A stretch of DNA of 64,000 nt. Source: Streptomyces fructofermentans (GTDB lineage Bacteria > Actinomycetota > Actinomycetes > Streptomycetales > Streptomycetaceae). Shown here in pieces: positions 7,522-15,805 of the stretch; position 1 is the first letter of the stretch, and every line of letters starts with the position of its first letter. The notes beneath the pieces are model-generated. The model saw only the letters and a program-made list of their open reading frames with translations, was not told the DNA's origin and searched no databases. Location: the NCBI RefSeq assembly GCF_014651055.1, contig NZ_BMWD01000019.1, forward strand, positions 102,087 through 166,086, written 5' to 3'. The translations under genes and the position numbers were made by a program.

Positions 7522-8244
7522 TCAGTGGAACTCGACCCCGCCGACGTCCACCGTGATGGGGATGGCCGACAGATCGGGGGTGCCGTCCTCGTTGCGACCG
7601 TGGACGTGCCTCTCGGTGGGCACCACGATCCCGTGGAAGGAGTCCTGCTGACGAACGTAATGGGCCACCGGGGGCCGGCCGTTGACCTCAGGGGCGTAGT
7701 CCATCCTTCGCAGCAGGCCGGCGTCGTCGAAGTAGTACGACTCGGTCGTGTTGTGCGTGTCGACGGACTCGGGAAACGTGACGCTCAGACCGCGCCACAC
7801 CGTGTCGCCCTCCGTCCACGGTTCGACTTCGTGCGCCTCGACGCCCGGCCAGGCGAAGAGGTACGGCTCAAGGAGGTAGTGCCACACGGCATAGCTGCTG
7901 AAGTACGCCTCCTGTGCCAAGCTCCATTGCGTGTCGGGCGCGTACCCGTCGAAGGTCGCCCGGGGACCATCCAGCTCGTCCACGACCGTACCGTCCGCCT
8001 CGGAGACACTGACTCGGTCGTCGAGCTTGCTGAAGACGACGGTGCGGCCTGTTGCCTCCTGCACCTGGCGGAAGTGCTGCTTCTGGAGATCCGCCTCCAC
8101 CGCGTACGAGCCGGCGAAGTCCGGGTTCCCCTTGAACTCCCAGAACGGGCCGCCGTAGGTGACCCTCGCCGTGAGTGTCGAATGGTTCTTCCACTGGTCG
8201 AGCCCTCCGTGGGCCGCGATCACGTGATCGAGCAACGCATCCAT
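7522..8244 (-). CDS. Conserved hypothetical protein, paralogue 1 of a 240-aa pair
   Basis: A 240-aa soluble protein closely similar along its whole length to the product of 9401-10123, also 240 aa. Shared blocks include ALLD..HGGL.(Q/R)WK, GGPFWEFKG, WHYLLEPYLF, (L/Y)APEVNGRPPVAHY or its variant, and GIVVPT.RHV. The many beta-strand-like segments and the absence of a catalytic motif suggest a ligand-binding barrel fold (LolA/LppX-like or calycin-like), but that is a guess. The ATG at 8242-8244 was chosen to match the paralogue's start; the frame is open further upstream. It is last in a minus-strand group with a hemerythrin and the second paralogue. Confidence 0.75.
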   Translation of the reverse strand: MDALLDHVIAAHGGLDQWKNHSTLTARVTYGGPFWEFKGNPDFAGSYAVEADLQKQHFRQVQEATGRTVVFSKLDDRVSVSEADGTVVDELDGPRATFDGYAPDTQWSLAQEAYFSSYAVWHYLLEPYLFAWPGVEAHEVEPWTEGDTVWRGLSVTFPESVDTHNTTESYYFDDAGLLRRMDYAPEVNGRPPVAHYVRQQDSFHGIVVPTERHVHGRNEDGTPDLSAIPITVDVGGVEFH

Positions 8245-8573
8245 CGTTTTCACCTGGCTCAAGCTTCGGCCTCGGAAATCGCGGACGGTTACGGCCCGCC
8301 ACGTACCCACGTCCGACAAGCCTACGTACGCCAAGCATCAAAATGCAGTGCACTTCGCCCATTTCGCCGACCGAACAGTCGGAATTCTGGAGCAGCGCTC
8401 CCCAACTCCACTTCCACGGACGCGATCCGAACGAGGAGAAACCATGTGAAGAATCTCCGGAACATTGTCCCGCCACCCGAGACCGGGACGCTCCGGCCGA
8501 GAAAGCAACGCTTCGCGGCGACAGATATGCTGTGTCGGCCGACTCGAGGAACCAATCGGCAGCTACTGCGGAT
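8245..8573. other. Intergenic region upstream of paralogue 1
   Basis: 329 bases between the hemerythrin stop and the paralogue 1 start. It is less GC-rich than its surroundings and holds a 5-6-5 inverted repeat (CCGAC/GTCGG) within its first half, downstream of a TACGTACG palindrome. It probably contains a separate promoter for paralogue 1. Reading frames crossing it have poor codon bias. Confidence 0.35.
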
Positions 8574-9245
8574 TCAGGCCCGGCGACTTCCGTACACCCG
8601 TCGCGCATGCCTGGCATACGCACGCGGCCCGAGCATGGGCATGATGACGCGTGGTACGACGGGCGCACTTTCGAGCATCAGCTTGACCACGGAAGGATCC
8701 GCGATTTCCGCCAGCATCCCGAAGATGATCGGCAGTTTCGCCCTGGGGAGACCGTTGATCGCATGGTCTCCGAGCTGGTGCCATTCCTTGGCGCTGACGT
8801 ACAGATGCACGGAGGAGAGAACTTCCTTCTCCTCCAGCTCCAGATGCCGGGCCAGCTCCCGGCCGAGCCGGGTCAGCGCCTCGGCCAGCTTCTCCCCCGT
8901 CGAGGCCCTCGCGGTGGTTCGCCAGCGGTCGGCGAGCTCGGAGGCGCGGGCCGTCAGCGAATCGATCTCCACATGCTGGGCTTCCAGGATTCGCAGAACC
9001 GGATCCAGCGATGCCGGGGCACGCATCTCGATCTTCGGCCAGAGGAGATCGTCCTCACCCTTGTGGTGGAGGTGCAGGAAATCACCGACCAGACGCAGGT
9101 GGTCAGCCACGACCTCCGCCCTGTCGGAATCTCCGTCGCGCACCCCGAGAACCAGACCCGGGGCCTTTTCGTACGCTGCGAGGAATGCTTGGTGGACAAC
9201 CAACATGTCACGGATGTCGGCACATCCGCCGGTCTTCCTGCTCAC
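8574..9245 (-). CDS. Hemerythrin HHE domain-containing protein
   Basis: A 223-aa helical protein. Candidate di-iron ligands sit in the expected order: H18 (VVHQAF), H60/H61 with E64 (HLHHKGED), H91 (AQHVEID), and H134 with E138 (ARHLELEE). This is the HHE cation-binding family, which binds O2, NO or iron, or acts in redox sensing. The start is GTG at 9243-9245 with CTGGAG a few bases upstream. It sits between the two paralogous 240-aa genes on the same strand, opposite an HxlR regulator, so a role in redox or electrophile response together with the paralogues is a reasonable inference. The C-terminal 60 residues beyond the bundle are of unknown role. Confidence 0.88.
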   Translation of the reverse strand: MSRKTGGCADIRDMLVVHQAFLAAYEKAPGLVLGVRDGDSDRAEVVADHLRLVGDFLHLHHKGEDDLLWPKIEMRAPASLDPVLRILEAQHVEIDSLTARASELADRWRTTARASTGEKLAEALTRLGRELARHLELEEKEVLSSVHLYVSAKEWHQLGDHAINGLPRAKLPIIFGMLAEIADPSVVKLMLESAPVVPRVIMPMLGPRAYARHARRVYGSRRA

Positions 9246-9400
9246 TACGACTCCAGTATTCGCTTGGTGCTCGACTCACGGGATGCACCGGAGTCACGGC
9301 TCCGATTCCCGACCTCCGGCAGGCCGCCCCGACCGCATGAAACCGTGCCGAGGGGGCGCGCCCCGGCACTGCAGGGCCGCGGGGTCACGGAAAGGGACGG

Positions 9401-10123
9401 TCAGCGGAAGCTGACGTCGCCGACTTCGAGCGTGATCGGGATCCAGGACAGGTCAGGGGTCATGTCCTCGTTCCGGCTGAGGACGTGCCGGACGGTGGGG
9501 ACGACGATCCCGTCGAACGTCTCGTACTTCCGGATGTAGTGAGCGACCGGGGGACGGCCGTTGACCTCGGGCTGGTAGTCCATGCGGCGCAGGAGAAGAG
9601 CGCTGTCGTAGTAGTAGCGCTGCGTCGCGTTGTGGGCGTCCACGGAGTCGGGGAAGGTCACGCTGAGCACCCGCCACGTCTCACCGTTCTCGATCCGCGG
9701 TTCGACCTCCTCCACTTCGGCGCCCGCCCACGTGAACAGGTAGGGCTCCAGCAGGTAGTGCCAGGTGGCATAGCTGCGGAAGTAGGCGATCTGAGCGAGG
9801 TCCCACGGCGTCTCCGGGGTGAATCCGTCGAAGGTGCTCCGCGGGTTGTCCAGCTCGGCGACCGTCCCGCCGTCGGCCGCGGCAACGGTGACCCGCTCCG
9901 CCTTCTTGTCGTACACGACGGTCCGGCCGGTCACCTCGTCGACCTGACGGACGTACTCCTCTTGGACACTCGCCTCCACGGTCACGGTGTTGGCGAAGTC
10001 CGCGTGGCCCTTGAACTCCCAGAACGGGCCTCCGAAGGTGACCCGCGCACTCACGCTCGAAAGGCCCTTCCAGCGCTCGAGCCCGCCGTGCTTCTCGACG
10101 ACCAGGTCCAGCAGTGCGTTCAT
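9401..10123 (-). CDS. Conserved hypothetical protein, paralogue 2 of a 240-aa pair
   Basis: A 240-aa protein, exactly the length of its paralogue at 7522-8244, with the same block order and roughly 55-60 percent identity by eye. There is no signal peptide or membrane span. The ATG at 10121-10123 is well defined and lies 69 bases from the divergent HxlR gene. It is the first gene of the minus-strand group and so the likeliest direct target of that regulator; TACTCCTA repeats lie just before its start. The family is not recognised; a hydrophobic-ligand-binding beta fold is only a suggestion. Confidence 0.78.
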   Translation of the reverse strand: MNALLDLVVEKHGGLERWKGLSSVSARVTFGGPFWEFKGHADFANTVTVEASVQEEYVRQVDEVTGRTVVYDKKAERVTVAAADGGTVAELDNPRSTFDGFTPETPWDLAQIAYFRSYATWHYLLEPYLFTWAGAEVEEVEPRIENGETWRVLSVTFPDSVDAHNATQRYYYDSALLLRRMDYQPEVNGRPPVAHYIRKYETFDGIVVPTVRHVLSRNEDMTPDLSWIPITLEVGDVSFR

Positions 10124-10126
10124 TTT

Positions 10127-10160
10127 TACTCCTATTTTGAGACTGTGTACTCCTAAAGTA
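10127..10160. promoter_or_regulatory. Candidate HxlR operator (TACTCCTA repeats and TACT-N5-AGTA palindrome)
   Basis: TACTCCTA occurs at 10127-10134 and 10148-10155, starts 21 bp apart (two helical turns). The second copy is part of an inverted repeat, TACT-CCTAA-AGTA (10148-10160). HxlR/YodB-type regulators recognise TACT...AGTA-like palindromes. A further TACT half-site is at 10181. The site lies between the divergent genes, fitting autoregulation and control of paralogue 2. Confidence 0.5.
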
Positions 10161-10192
10161 GCACCACATGGTCCTGCGCGTACTATTGCGCC

Positions 10193-10840
10193 ATGTCGCA
10201 GAGAAGTTACGAGGACTCCTGCGGGGCAGCCCGGGCCATGGACGTCGTCGGCGAGCGCTGGGCCCTGCTGATCGTTCGCGAGTTGCTGTTCGGCCCCAAA
10301 CGGTTCCGGGATCTGCGCGACGGACTGCCCAGAGCGAGCCAGAACGTGCTGAGTCAGCGCCTCAAGGAACTGGAGGCGGACGGCATCGTCCGGCGGGTTC
10401 AACTCGGGCCGCCCGTCAGCGCCCAGGCCTACGAACTCATGGAACGGGGCCGGGAACTCGAGCCCGTACTGATGGAGTTGGCCCGGTGGGGTGCGCGCGC
10501 ACCCGCGAAGTCGGACGCCCACCTGAGCACCGACGCGTTCATGCTCCTGCTGAAGGCGAGCCACCGCCGCCCGGGAACCAACACACCGGCCACCGCCGTC
10601 CGCGTTCTGGTCGGCACCGACGCCTTCGACGTGGAGGCGGAGGGGTCGTCGATCAGGGTCGGCCGCGCGACGGCGTCGAAGGTGGACGCCACGGTGCGCT
10701 CCGACGTCGTCACCATGCGAGACCTGATGTTCACCGGGAGAACGGTCTCCTCGGCCATCGCGGATGGGACCTTGGAGGTGGGCGGCGACCGGTCGGCAGC
10801 CGAGCGGTTCTTCACTCTCTTCGCGACGCCTCAGGCTTGA
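10193..10840 (+). CDS. HxlR-family transcriptional regulator with SCP2-like C-terminal domain
   Basis: A 215-aa protein. Residues about 8-95 are the HxlR/MarR-like winged helix (CGAARAMDVVGERWALLIVRE, FRDLRDGLPRASQNVLSQRLKEL). Residues about 105-212 form a second domain with an SCP2/alkyl-sulfatase C-terminal pattern (VRVLVGTDAF, IRVGRATASKVDATV, SAIADGTLEVGGD). This two-domain form is common in actinobacteria; the second domain may bind a lipid-like ligand. The Cys near residue 10 (DSCGAARA) is at the position used for thiol-based sensing in some HxlR proteins such as YodB. It is divergent from paralogue 2 with candidate operators between. Confidence 0.88.
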   Translation: MSQRSYEDSCGAARAMDVVGERWALLIVRELLFGPKRFRDLRDGLPRASQNVLSQRLKELEADGIVRRVQLGPPVSAQAYELMERGRELEPVLMELARWGARAPAKSDAHLSTDAFMLLLKASHRRPGTNTPATAVRVLVGTDAFDVEAEGSSIRVGRATASKVDATVRSDVVTMRDLMFTGRTVSSAIADGTLEVGGDRSAAERFFTLFATPQA

Positions 10841-10969
10841 GGCCTCGGCTCTTCCGCCGGACCCCCGACCACCGGCATCCGCGTTCCCCGGTGCCGGCCC
10901 TCCGGTTCGGCGGGAACACACCTCGGGCCGGTCCCGGGCCGATCGTCGGGCCCCTGCCCGGACACGTCA

Positions 10970-10998
10970 GGGGGCGGCCCCGGCCCGGGGCCGCCCCC
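10970..10998. terminator. Bidirectional hairpin terminator
   Basis: A perfect 12-bp GC stem (10970-10981 with 10987-10998) and a 5-base loop lie between the convergent HxlR gene and the FAD dehydrogenase gene. It can serve both strands. Confidence 0.75.
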
Positions 10999-11004
10999 GT
11001 CGCT

Positions 11005-12792
11005 TCAGGTGGCGGTCGCCGCCGCGGCGGCGCGGCCCGCCTGCCGGCCGGAGAAGAGGCAGCCGCCGAGGAACGTGCCTTCCAGCGAGCGGTAGCCGTG
11101 CACTCCTCCGCCGCCGAAGCCCGCGACCTCCCCGGCCGCGTACAGGCCGGGCACCGGATCGCCGGAGGCGCCCAGAACGCGGCCGGAGAGGTCCGTCTGG
11201 AGGCCGCCGAGGGTCTTGCGGGTGAGGACGTTGAGGCGCACGGCGATCAGGGGTCCGGCGGAGGAGTCCAATATCTTGTGCGCGGAGGCGGTCCGACTGA
11301 GGGAGTCGCCGACGTAGGCGAGCGCGTTGCGGATGCCCATGACCTGTACGTCCTTGGTGTACGGGTTGTCGATCTCACGGTCGCGGGCCTCGATCTGCCG
11401 CTTGAGGTCGTTCAGTTCGATCAGGTTGTCGCCGGTGAGCTTGTTCATGCCCCTGACGAGTTCGGACAGGGTGGTCGCGACGACGAAGTCCGCCCCGTTC
11501 TTCTTGAACTTCTCGATCGGCTCCGGGGTCTGCCAGATGCGCGACAGCAGCATCCAGACGTTCTTCTCGGTGAGGTCGGGGTTCTGTTCCGAGCCGGAGA
11601 GCGCGAACTCCTTCGCGATGATCTTCTGCGTGGTCACGAACCAGGAGTAGTCGTGGCCGGACCCGGTGATCGACTTGAGGGTGTGCAGGGTGTCGTAGCC
11701 GGGGAGGTCGGGGGTGCCGAAGCGCTTCCCGGTGGCGTCGAACCACATGGAGGACGGGCCCGGGAGGATGCGGATGCCGTGGCCGGGCCAGATGGGGTCG
11801 TAGTTCCGGAGGCCCTCGGTGTAGTGCCACATGCGGTCGGGATTGACGATGCGTCCGCCGGCCCTCTCGGTGATGGCCAGCATGCGGCCGTCGACGTGGG
11901 CCGGCACTCCGGTGATCATCGACTTCGGCGGAGTGCCCATGCGGGCCGGCCAGTTCTGCCGTACGAGGTCGTGGTTCGCTCCGATGCCGCCCGAGGTGAC
12001 GACGACGACAGGGGCCCGGAGTTCGAACGCCCCGACCTCGGTACGCGAACTGGGCTTGCCCCGGCTCGCGTTGCTCGGCTCCAGGATCGCGCCGCGTACA
12101 CCGGTCACGGCGCCGCCCGTCGTCACGAGGCCGTCGACGCGGTGCCGGAACTTGAAGACGACCTTGCCGTCCGCCTTCGCGGCCCGCACCTTCTTCTCGA
12201 AGGGCTCGACGACGGCCGGGCCCGTCCCCCAGGTGACATGGAAGCGGGGTACCGAGTTGCCGTGCCCGTCCGCCAGACCGCCCCCGCGCTCGGCCCAGCC
12301 GACGACCGGGAACCACTGGACGCCGAGCCCGGCGAGCCAGGAGCGCTTCTCGCCGGACGCGAAGTCGACGTAGGACTCTGCCCACTTGTAGGCCCAGTGG
12401 TCCTGTCCGGAGGGGTCGCCGACGCCCCGGTCGAAGCCGGCCGTGCCGAGCCAGTCCTGCCAGGCGAGGTCGCGGGAGTCCTTGATGCCCATGAGTCGCT
12501 GTTCGGCGGAGTCGACGAGGAACAGGCCTCCGAAGGACCAGAAGGCCTGACCGCCGAGACTCGCCTCCGGTTCCTGGTCCAGGAGGAGCACCTTGCGTCC
12601 TGCCGCGGCGAGTTCGGCCGTGGCCACCAGCCCGGCGAGCCCGTGGCCGACGACGATCGCGTCCGCGTCCTGCGACTCCGCCGCGAAGGCGGGGAACGCG
12701 GTCTGGGCGAGGGCGGCACCGGCCAGCACTCCGCCGGTCACGGTCAGGGCGTGCCGGCGGGTGACCGCCGCGGGTACTGACGACTTCTCCAT
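11005..12792 (-). CDS. Tat-exported FAD-binding dehydrogenase (fumarate reductase/KsdD-like family)
   Basis: A 595-aa flavoprotein. The N-terminus has a Tat-type signal (TRRHALTVTGG, cleavage after FPAFAAES). The Rossmann FAD motif follows (DAIVVGHGLAGLVATAELA, then a late acidic LLLDQE). The C-terminus has the FAD-closing block PGLYAAGEVAGFGGGG and GTFLGGCLFSGR. This layout is that of the flavocytochrome c/3-ketosteroid dehydrogenase superfamily, often simply called FAD-binding dehydrogenase; the substrate is unknown. The ATG at 12790-12792 has GGAAGG seven bases upstream. It stands alone, convergent with the HxlR gene and divergent from the RibD-like reductase. Confidence 0.85.
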   Translation of the reverse strand: MEKSSVPAAVTRRHALTVTGGVLAGAALAQTAFPAFAAESQDADAIVVGHGLAGLVATAELAAAGRKVLLLDQEPEASLGGQAFWSFGGLFLVDSAEQRLMGIKDSRDLAWQDWLGTAGFDRGVGDPSGQDHWAYKWAESYVDFASGEKRSWLAGLGVQWFPVVGWAERGGGLADGHGNSVPRFHVTWGTGPAVVEPFEKKVRAAKADGKVVFKFRHRVDGLVTTGGAVTGVRGAILEPSNASRGKPSSRTEVGAFELRAPVVVVTSGGIGANHDLVRQNWPARMGTPPKSMITGVPAHVDGRMLAITERAGGRIVNPDRMWHYTEGLRNYDPIWPGHGIRILPGPSSMWFDATGKRFGTPDLPGYDTLHTLKSITGSGHDYSWFVTTQKIIAKEFALSGSEQNPDLTEKNVWMLLSRIWQTPEPIEKFKKNGADFVVATTLSELVRGMNKLTGDNLIELNDLKRQIEARDREIDNPYTKDVQVMGIRNALAYVGDSLSRTASAHKILDSSAGPLIAVRLNVLTRKTLGGLQTDLSGRVLGASGDPVPGLYAAGEVAGFGGGGVHGYRSLEGTFLGGCLFSGRQAGRAAAAATAT

Positions 12793-13215
12793 GGGCTGCC
12801 TTCCGGAGAGATGCGCGGGAGGAGAGGGCGAGAGCATGCGCGAGTGGCAGACGAGATGTGGGGGGCTGCTGCGACAGCGCAGGTGTTACCGACGGTAGCC
12901 CAGGAGATCTCACGGCCGCCAGAGTGCTGCACCATGAACATGACACCCTCGTGCACGCACGGGTCCCGACAGCACCGAGCCGACATGGGCCGAGCCCTCA
13001 ATACGGGGCGAGAGAGGGCGCCGGGGATAGCGTGTGCCGCGGCGGACGGGGGCGCGGACCGGGACCGGGCACCGGCGCGGGCCGCTCCCGAAGCCGGGCC
13101 CCGGCCGATCCGGTCGCGAGGAGACCCGGCCCCGCCCGACGGGCCCCGGCGCGTCGGGCGGTCTCCACCTGGCCGGGACGGCGGGCGCCCCGGGAACGAG
13201 GAAGGACGGTGTGCT
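12793..13215. other. Divergent intergenic region
   Basis: 423 bases between divergent genes for the FAD dehydrogenase and the RibD/DHFR-like reductase. It must hold both promoters. Frames crossing it have an amino-acid composition dominated by Arg, Pro and Gly, so no gene is called. No clear operator was seen. Confidence 0.4.
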
Positions 13216-13839
13216 GTGAAGTTGGTACTGCAGGAGTTCCTGTCCCTGGACGGCGTGGCGCAGGGGCCCGGGTCCCCCGAGGAGGACACCAGCGACGGGT
13301 TCACGCGCGGAGGTTGGCTCGTGCCCCATCTGGACGACGCGTTCCTGCGGATCGCCACGGGCTGGCTCGGCGAGGTGGACGCGTTCCTGTTCGGGCGGCG
13401 CACCTACGACAACTTCGCGCGCGACTGGCCCGCGATGGACGATCCGGACGACCCCGTCGCCACCAAGCTCAACGGCCTGCCCAAGTACGTGGCCTCCCAC
13501 AGCCTGACCGAGGCCGGCTGGGCTCCGACCACGATCCTCGCCGGTGATGTACCGGCCCAGGTGGCCGAGTTGAAGCGGCGGCCCGGCCGGGAGGTCCAGA
13601 TCCACGGCAGCGCCCGCCTCGGCGCGTCACTGCTGGCCGCCGGGCTGGTGGACGAGGTACGGCTGATGATCGCGCCCGTGGTCGTGGGCAGCGGACGCCG
13701 GCTGTTCCCGCACGACGGCCCTCCGACCGGACTCCGCCTGCTGAGCAGCGAGACGACGCCGAACGGGGTCACTGCCCAGGTGTACGAGACGACGGGACAG
13801 CCGCTTTACGGGACCTACGAGGGCGGCGCGCGCTCCTGA
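13216..13839 (+). CDS. Dihydrofolate reductase-like / RibD C-terminal domain protein
   Basis: A 207-aa protein with the RibD_C (YyaP/YwjB-like) fold: VKLVLQEFLSLDGVAQ at the start, FGRRTYDNFARDWP, KYVASHSLTEAGW, the EVQIHGSARLGASLL block for NADPH, then VDEVRLMIAPVVVGSGRRLF. Members resemble dihydrofolate reductase and bind NADPH, but their substrates are mostly unknown. The GTG at 13216 has AGGAAGG about nine bases upstream. It is followed by a hairpin and a convergent gene. Function as a true DHFR is unlikely. Confidence 0.88.
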   Translation: MKLVLQEFLSLDGVAQGPGSPEEDTSDGFTRGGWLVPHLDDAFLRIATGWLGEVDAFLFGRRTYDNFARDWPAMDDPDDPVATKLNGLPKYVASHSLTEAGWAPTTILAGDVPAQVAELKRRPGREVQIHGSARLGASLLAAGLVDEVRLMIAPVVVGSGRRLFPHDGPPTGLRLLSSETTPNGVTAQVYETTGQPLYGTYEGGARS

Positions 13840-13884
13840 AGCGGTGGGCCCCGCGCGGATTTTCGCCACCCGGGGCCGGAGGGT

Positions 13885-13922
13885 GACGGGGGCCGCCGGT
13901 CCTGGTCGCGGCGGCTCCCGTC
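13885..13922. terminator. Bidirectional hairpin terminator
   Basis: A 14-bp stem with one G-U type pair (13885-13898 with 13909-13922) and a 10-base loop lies between convergent genes ending at 13839 and 13933. Confidence 0.7.
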
Positions 13923-13932
13923 GGGCGTGCGC

Positions 13933-14571
13933 TCAGGGCAGGTGGCTCCGCGCCTCCGACCAGGCCGCGAGGCGGTCGCGGGCCGGACCCGGGCGCAGAT
14001 GTGCGACGAGCGCGGCCGTATGGGCCGTCAGGTTCTTGTGCCGGCGCAGCTCTCCGATCCGTTCCACCGGCAGCTCGCGCCATCGGGCTGCCAGGGTGCG
14101 GGCCTCCTCGGGGTCGAGCGTGAGCGCGGCGAGCGTGTCCTCCGCGAGGAGTTCGGGGTTCCACAACTCGTGGGCGCCTTCGGTGCCGTCCGTGCCTTCG
14201 GTGCCGTCCGTGCCGGGGCCGACGCCCTCTGCAGTGGTGGCCGCCGTGGCGGTGGCACCGGGATCGTCGATGATCCACGTCCTGAGCGTGAGGTCGTGGT
14301 GGGCCTTCCGCGCCCTGTCCCACACGGTGTCACCGGGGAGCCGGTCGTTGGCGCGCAGGGCCAGCGCCGCCCAGCGCAGGCGGTCGCGGCGGGGCTGGTC
14401 CCGGCGTCGGGCACGGGCCTGCGCGACGAGGCGGACGCCTTCCAGTTCCCGGCCGTGCCGCGCCTCGGTGAAGGCCCGCAGGCGCTCGAAGTCCCAGGTG
14501 CTGAGATCGGTCGGTGCTCCGTCGGGCTCTGCTGCGCCGTTCAACTCTTCCGCCTCGGGGTCGATGGACAT
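13933..14571 (-). CDS. Hypothetical helical protein
   Basis: A 212-aa soluble protein rich in Arg, Glu and Ala, with long predicted helices (TWDFERLRAFTEARHG, DRLRWAALALRANDRL, RARKAHHDLTLRTW). A short Gly-Thr-Asp-Glu repeat (GTDGTEGTDGTEG, residues about 130-142) reflects an 18-bp DNA repeat near 14180-14220. I do not recognise the family. The ATG at 14569-14571 is the first start after the divergent region. There is no signal peptide. It is convergent with the RibD-like gene and divergent from the aldo/keto reductase. Confidence 0.6.
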   Translation of the reverse strand: MSIDPEAEELNGAAEPDGAPTDLSTWDFERLRAFTEARHGRELEGVRLVAQARARRRDQPRRDRLRWAALALRANDRLPGDTVWDRARKAHHDLTLRTWIIDDPGATATAATTAEGVGPGTDGTEGTDGTEGAHELWNPELLAEDTLAALTLDPEEARTLAARWRELPVERIGELRRHKNLTAHTAALVAHLRPGPARDRLAAWSEARSHLP

Positions 14572-14942
14572 CAGACGTCCGACGGCGGCCGGAGTGGCCG
14601 TCGCGGGACGACAGCTATGGGAGCACACCGGATCGGGCACCCCGGCAGCGGTGGGCGCCTCCTCGACACCACCGACTCCGGCATCCCGGGCGCCTGACCG
14701 TCCGACTCCCCCGGACTCCCCGGCTCCCGGCGGCCCGACATCCCCGCCTCCCGGCGGTCCCGGACTCCGGGTGGTCCGACATCCCGCGCCGCGACCACCC
14801 GGTCCGACGCCCCGCGGCCGACGGAGCCCAGGAACCCGCGACGATCCGGCGCGGGCACGGAGTCCGCGTGGCCCGGGCGGACGCCGCGCGGGGCCGGCTC
14901 GCATACTGGCTGTACGGCACAGTCACATGGGAAGGCGCGACC
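14572..14942. other. Divergent intergenic region with degenerate C-rich repeats
   Basis: 371 bases between divergent genes. From about 14690 to 14810 it contains degenerate repeats around CTCCCGGCGG and CCGACATCCC. It carries the promoter of the aldo/keto reductase, but no clear -35/-10 pair was found. No credible gene is seen. Confidence 0.35.
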
Positions 14943-15773
14943 TTGACCAGCATTCCGGCATACACGGTCAACAGCGGCACGAAGATCCCCGCCATCGGCC
15001 TGGGCACCTGGCCGATGGACGACACGCAGGCGGAGCAGGGGGTCCGTTCCGCGCTGGAGCTCGGATACCGGCTCATCGACACGGCGACGAACTACCGCAA
15101 CGAGGCCGGTGTCGGCCTCGGGGTGGCCCGCAGCGACGTCCCGCGCGAGGAGATCGTGGTGACGACGAAGCTCCCCGGCAGGCACCACGGCTACGCCGAG
15201 ACCCTCGCCTCGTTCGAGGAGTCGCGCGGCCGTCTCGGCCTGGAGTACGTCGACCTGTACCTCATCCACTGGCCGCTCCCCCGCGTCGACAAGTACGTCG
15301 ACTCCTGGAAGGCCATGATCAAGCTGCGCGAGGACGGCCTCGTACGGGCGATCGGGGTCTCCAACTTCACGGCCGGGCACATCGAGCGCCTGGAGAAGGA
15401 GACCGGCGTCCTGCCCGACGTCAACCAGATCGAGCTGCACCCCCTCCTCCCGCAGGAGGAACTGCGTGCCTTCCACGCGGACAAGGGCATCGTCACGGAG
15501 AGCTGGAGCCCGCTGGGAAGGGGAAGCCGGCTGCTGGACGACCCCGCGATCGCCGCCGTCGCCGCGGCCCACGGGGTGACGCCCGGTCAGGTCGTGCTGC
15601 GCTGGCACTCCCAGCTCGGCGCGGTCCCGATCCCGAAGTCGGCGGACCCCGGTCGGCAGCGCGAGAACCTGGACATCTTCGGATTCGAGCTGGACCCGGA
15701 CCAGTTGCGGGCCATCGCGGACCGGGCGCCCCGGCGCCTGGGCGGGGACCCCGAGGTGCACGAGGAGTTCTGA
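14943..15773 (+). CDS. Aldo/keto reductase (2,5-diketo-gluconate reductase-like)
   Basis: A 276-aa NADPH-dependent oxidoreductase of the AKR5-like group. The tetrad is visible: D and Y in YRLIDTATNYRNEA, K in VTTKLPG and H in LYLIHWPLP. The AKR signature IGVSNFTAGHIERL and the cofactor end PIPKSADPGRQRENL are present. No ATG lies near the conserved start; TTG at 14943 is used, with GGGAAGG eight bases upstream. It reduces aldehydes or ketones; the substrate is unknown. A hairpin separates it from the convergent DoxX gene. Confidence 0.88.
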   Translation: MTSIPAYTVNSGTKIPAIGLGTWPMDDTQAEQGVRSALELGYRLIDTATNYRNEAGVGLGVARSDVPREEIVVTTKLPGRHHGYAETLASFEESRGRLGLEYVDLYLIHWPLPRVDKYVDSWKAMIKLREDGLVRAIGVSNFTAGHIERLEKETGVLPDVNQIELHPLLPQEELRAFHADKGIVTESWSPLGRGSRLLDDPAIAAVAAAHGVTPGQVVLRWHSQLGAVPIPKSADPGRQRENLDIFGFELDPDQLRAIADRAPRRLGGDPEVHEEF

Positions 15774-15796
15774 CGCCGGGGCCGAGGACTCCGGCG
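15774..15796. terminator. Short hairpin between convergent genes
   Basis: CGCCGG (15774-15779) pairs with CCGGCG (15791-15796) around an 11-base loop, directly after the aldo/keto reductase stop and before the DoxX gene's stop. It is weak compared with the others in this window. Confidence 0.35.
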
Positions 15797-15805
15797 GCGC
15801 GGTGG

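Noticed and set aside
8322..8555. Small minus-strand frame with MFRRFFTWFLLV, like a short membrane peptide
   Set aside because: No ribosome site, poor codon bias and it lies in a control region; not enough support to call a gene.
8454..8640. GTG with GAGGAG upstream opening a short plus-strand frame
   Set aside because: The frame soon runs antisense into the hemerythrin gene and has poor codon bias.
10168..12780. 870-codon plus-strand reading frame across the HxlR and FAD dehydrogenase genes
   Set aside because: It is antisense to the flavoprotein gene and out of frame with HxlR; the translation has no recognisable features.
14690..14810. C-rich degenerate repeats that could be a minisatellite
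   Set aside because: Units are short and irregular, and similar runs arise by chance in such GC-rich DNA; not reported as a repeat array.
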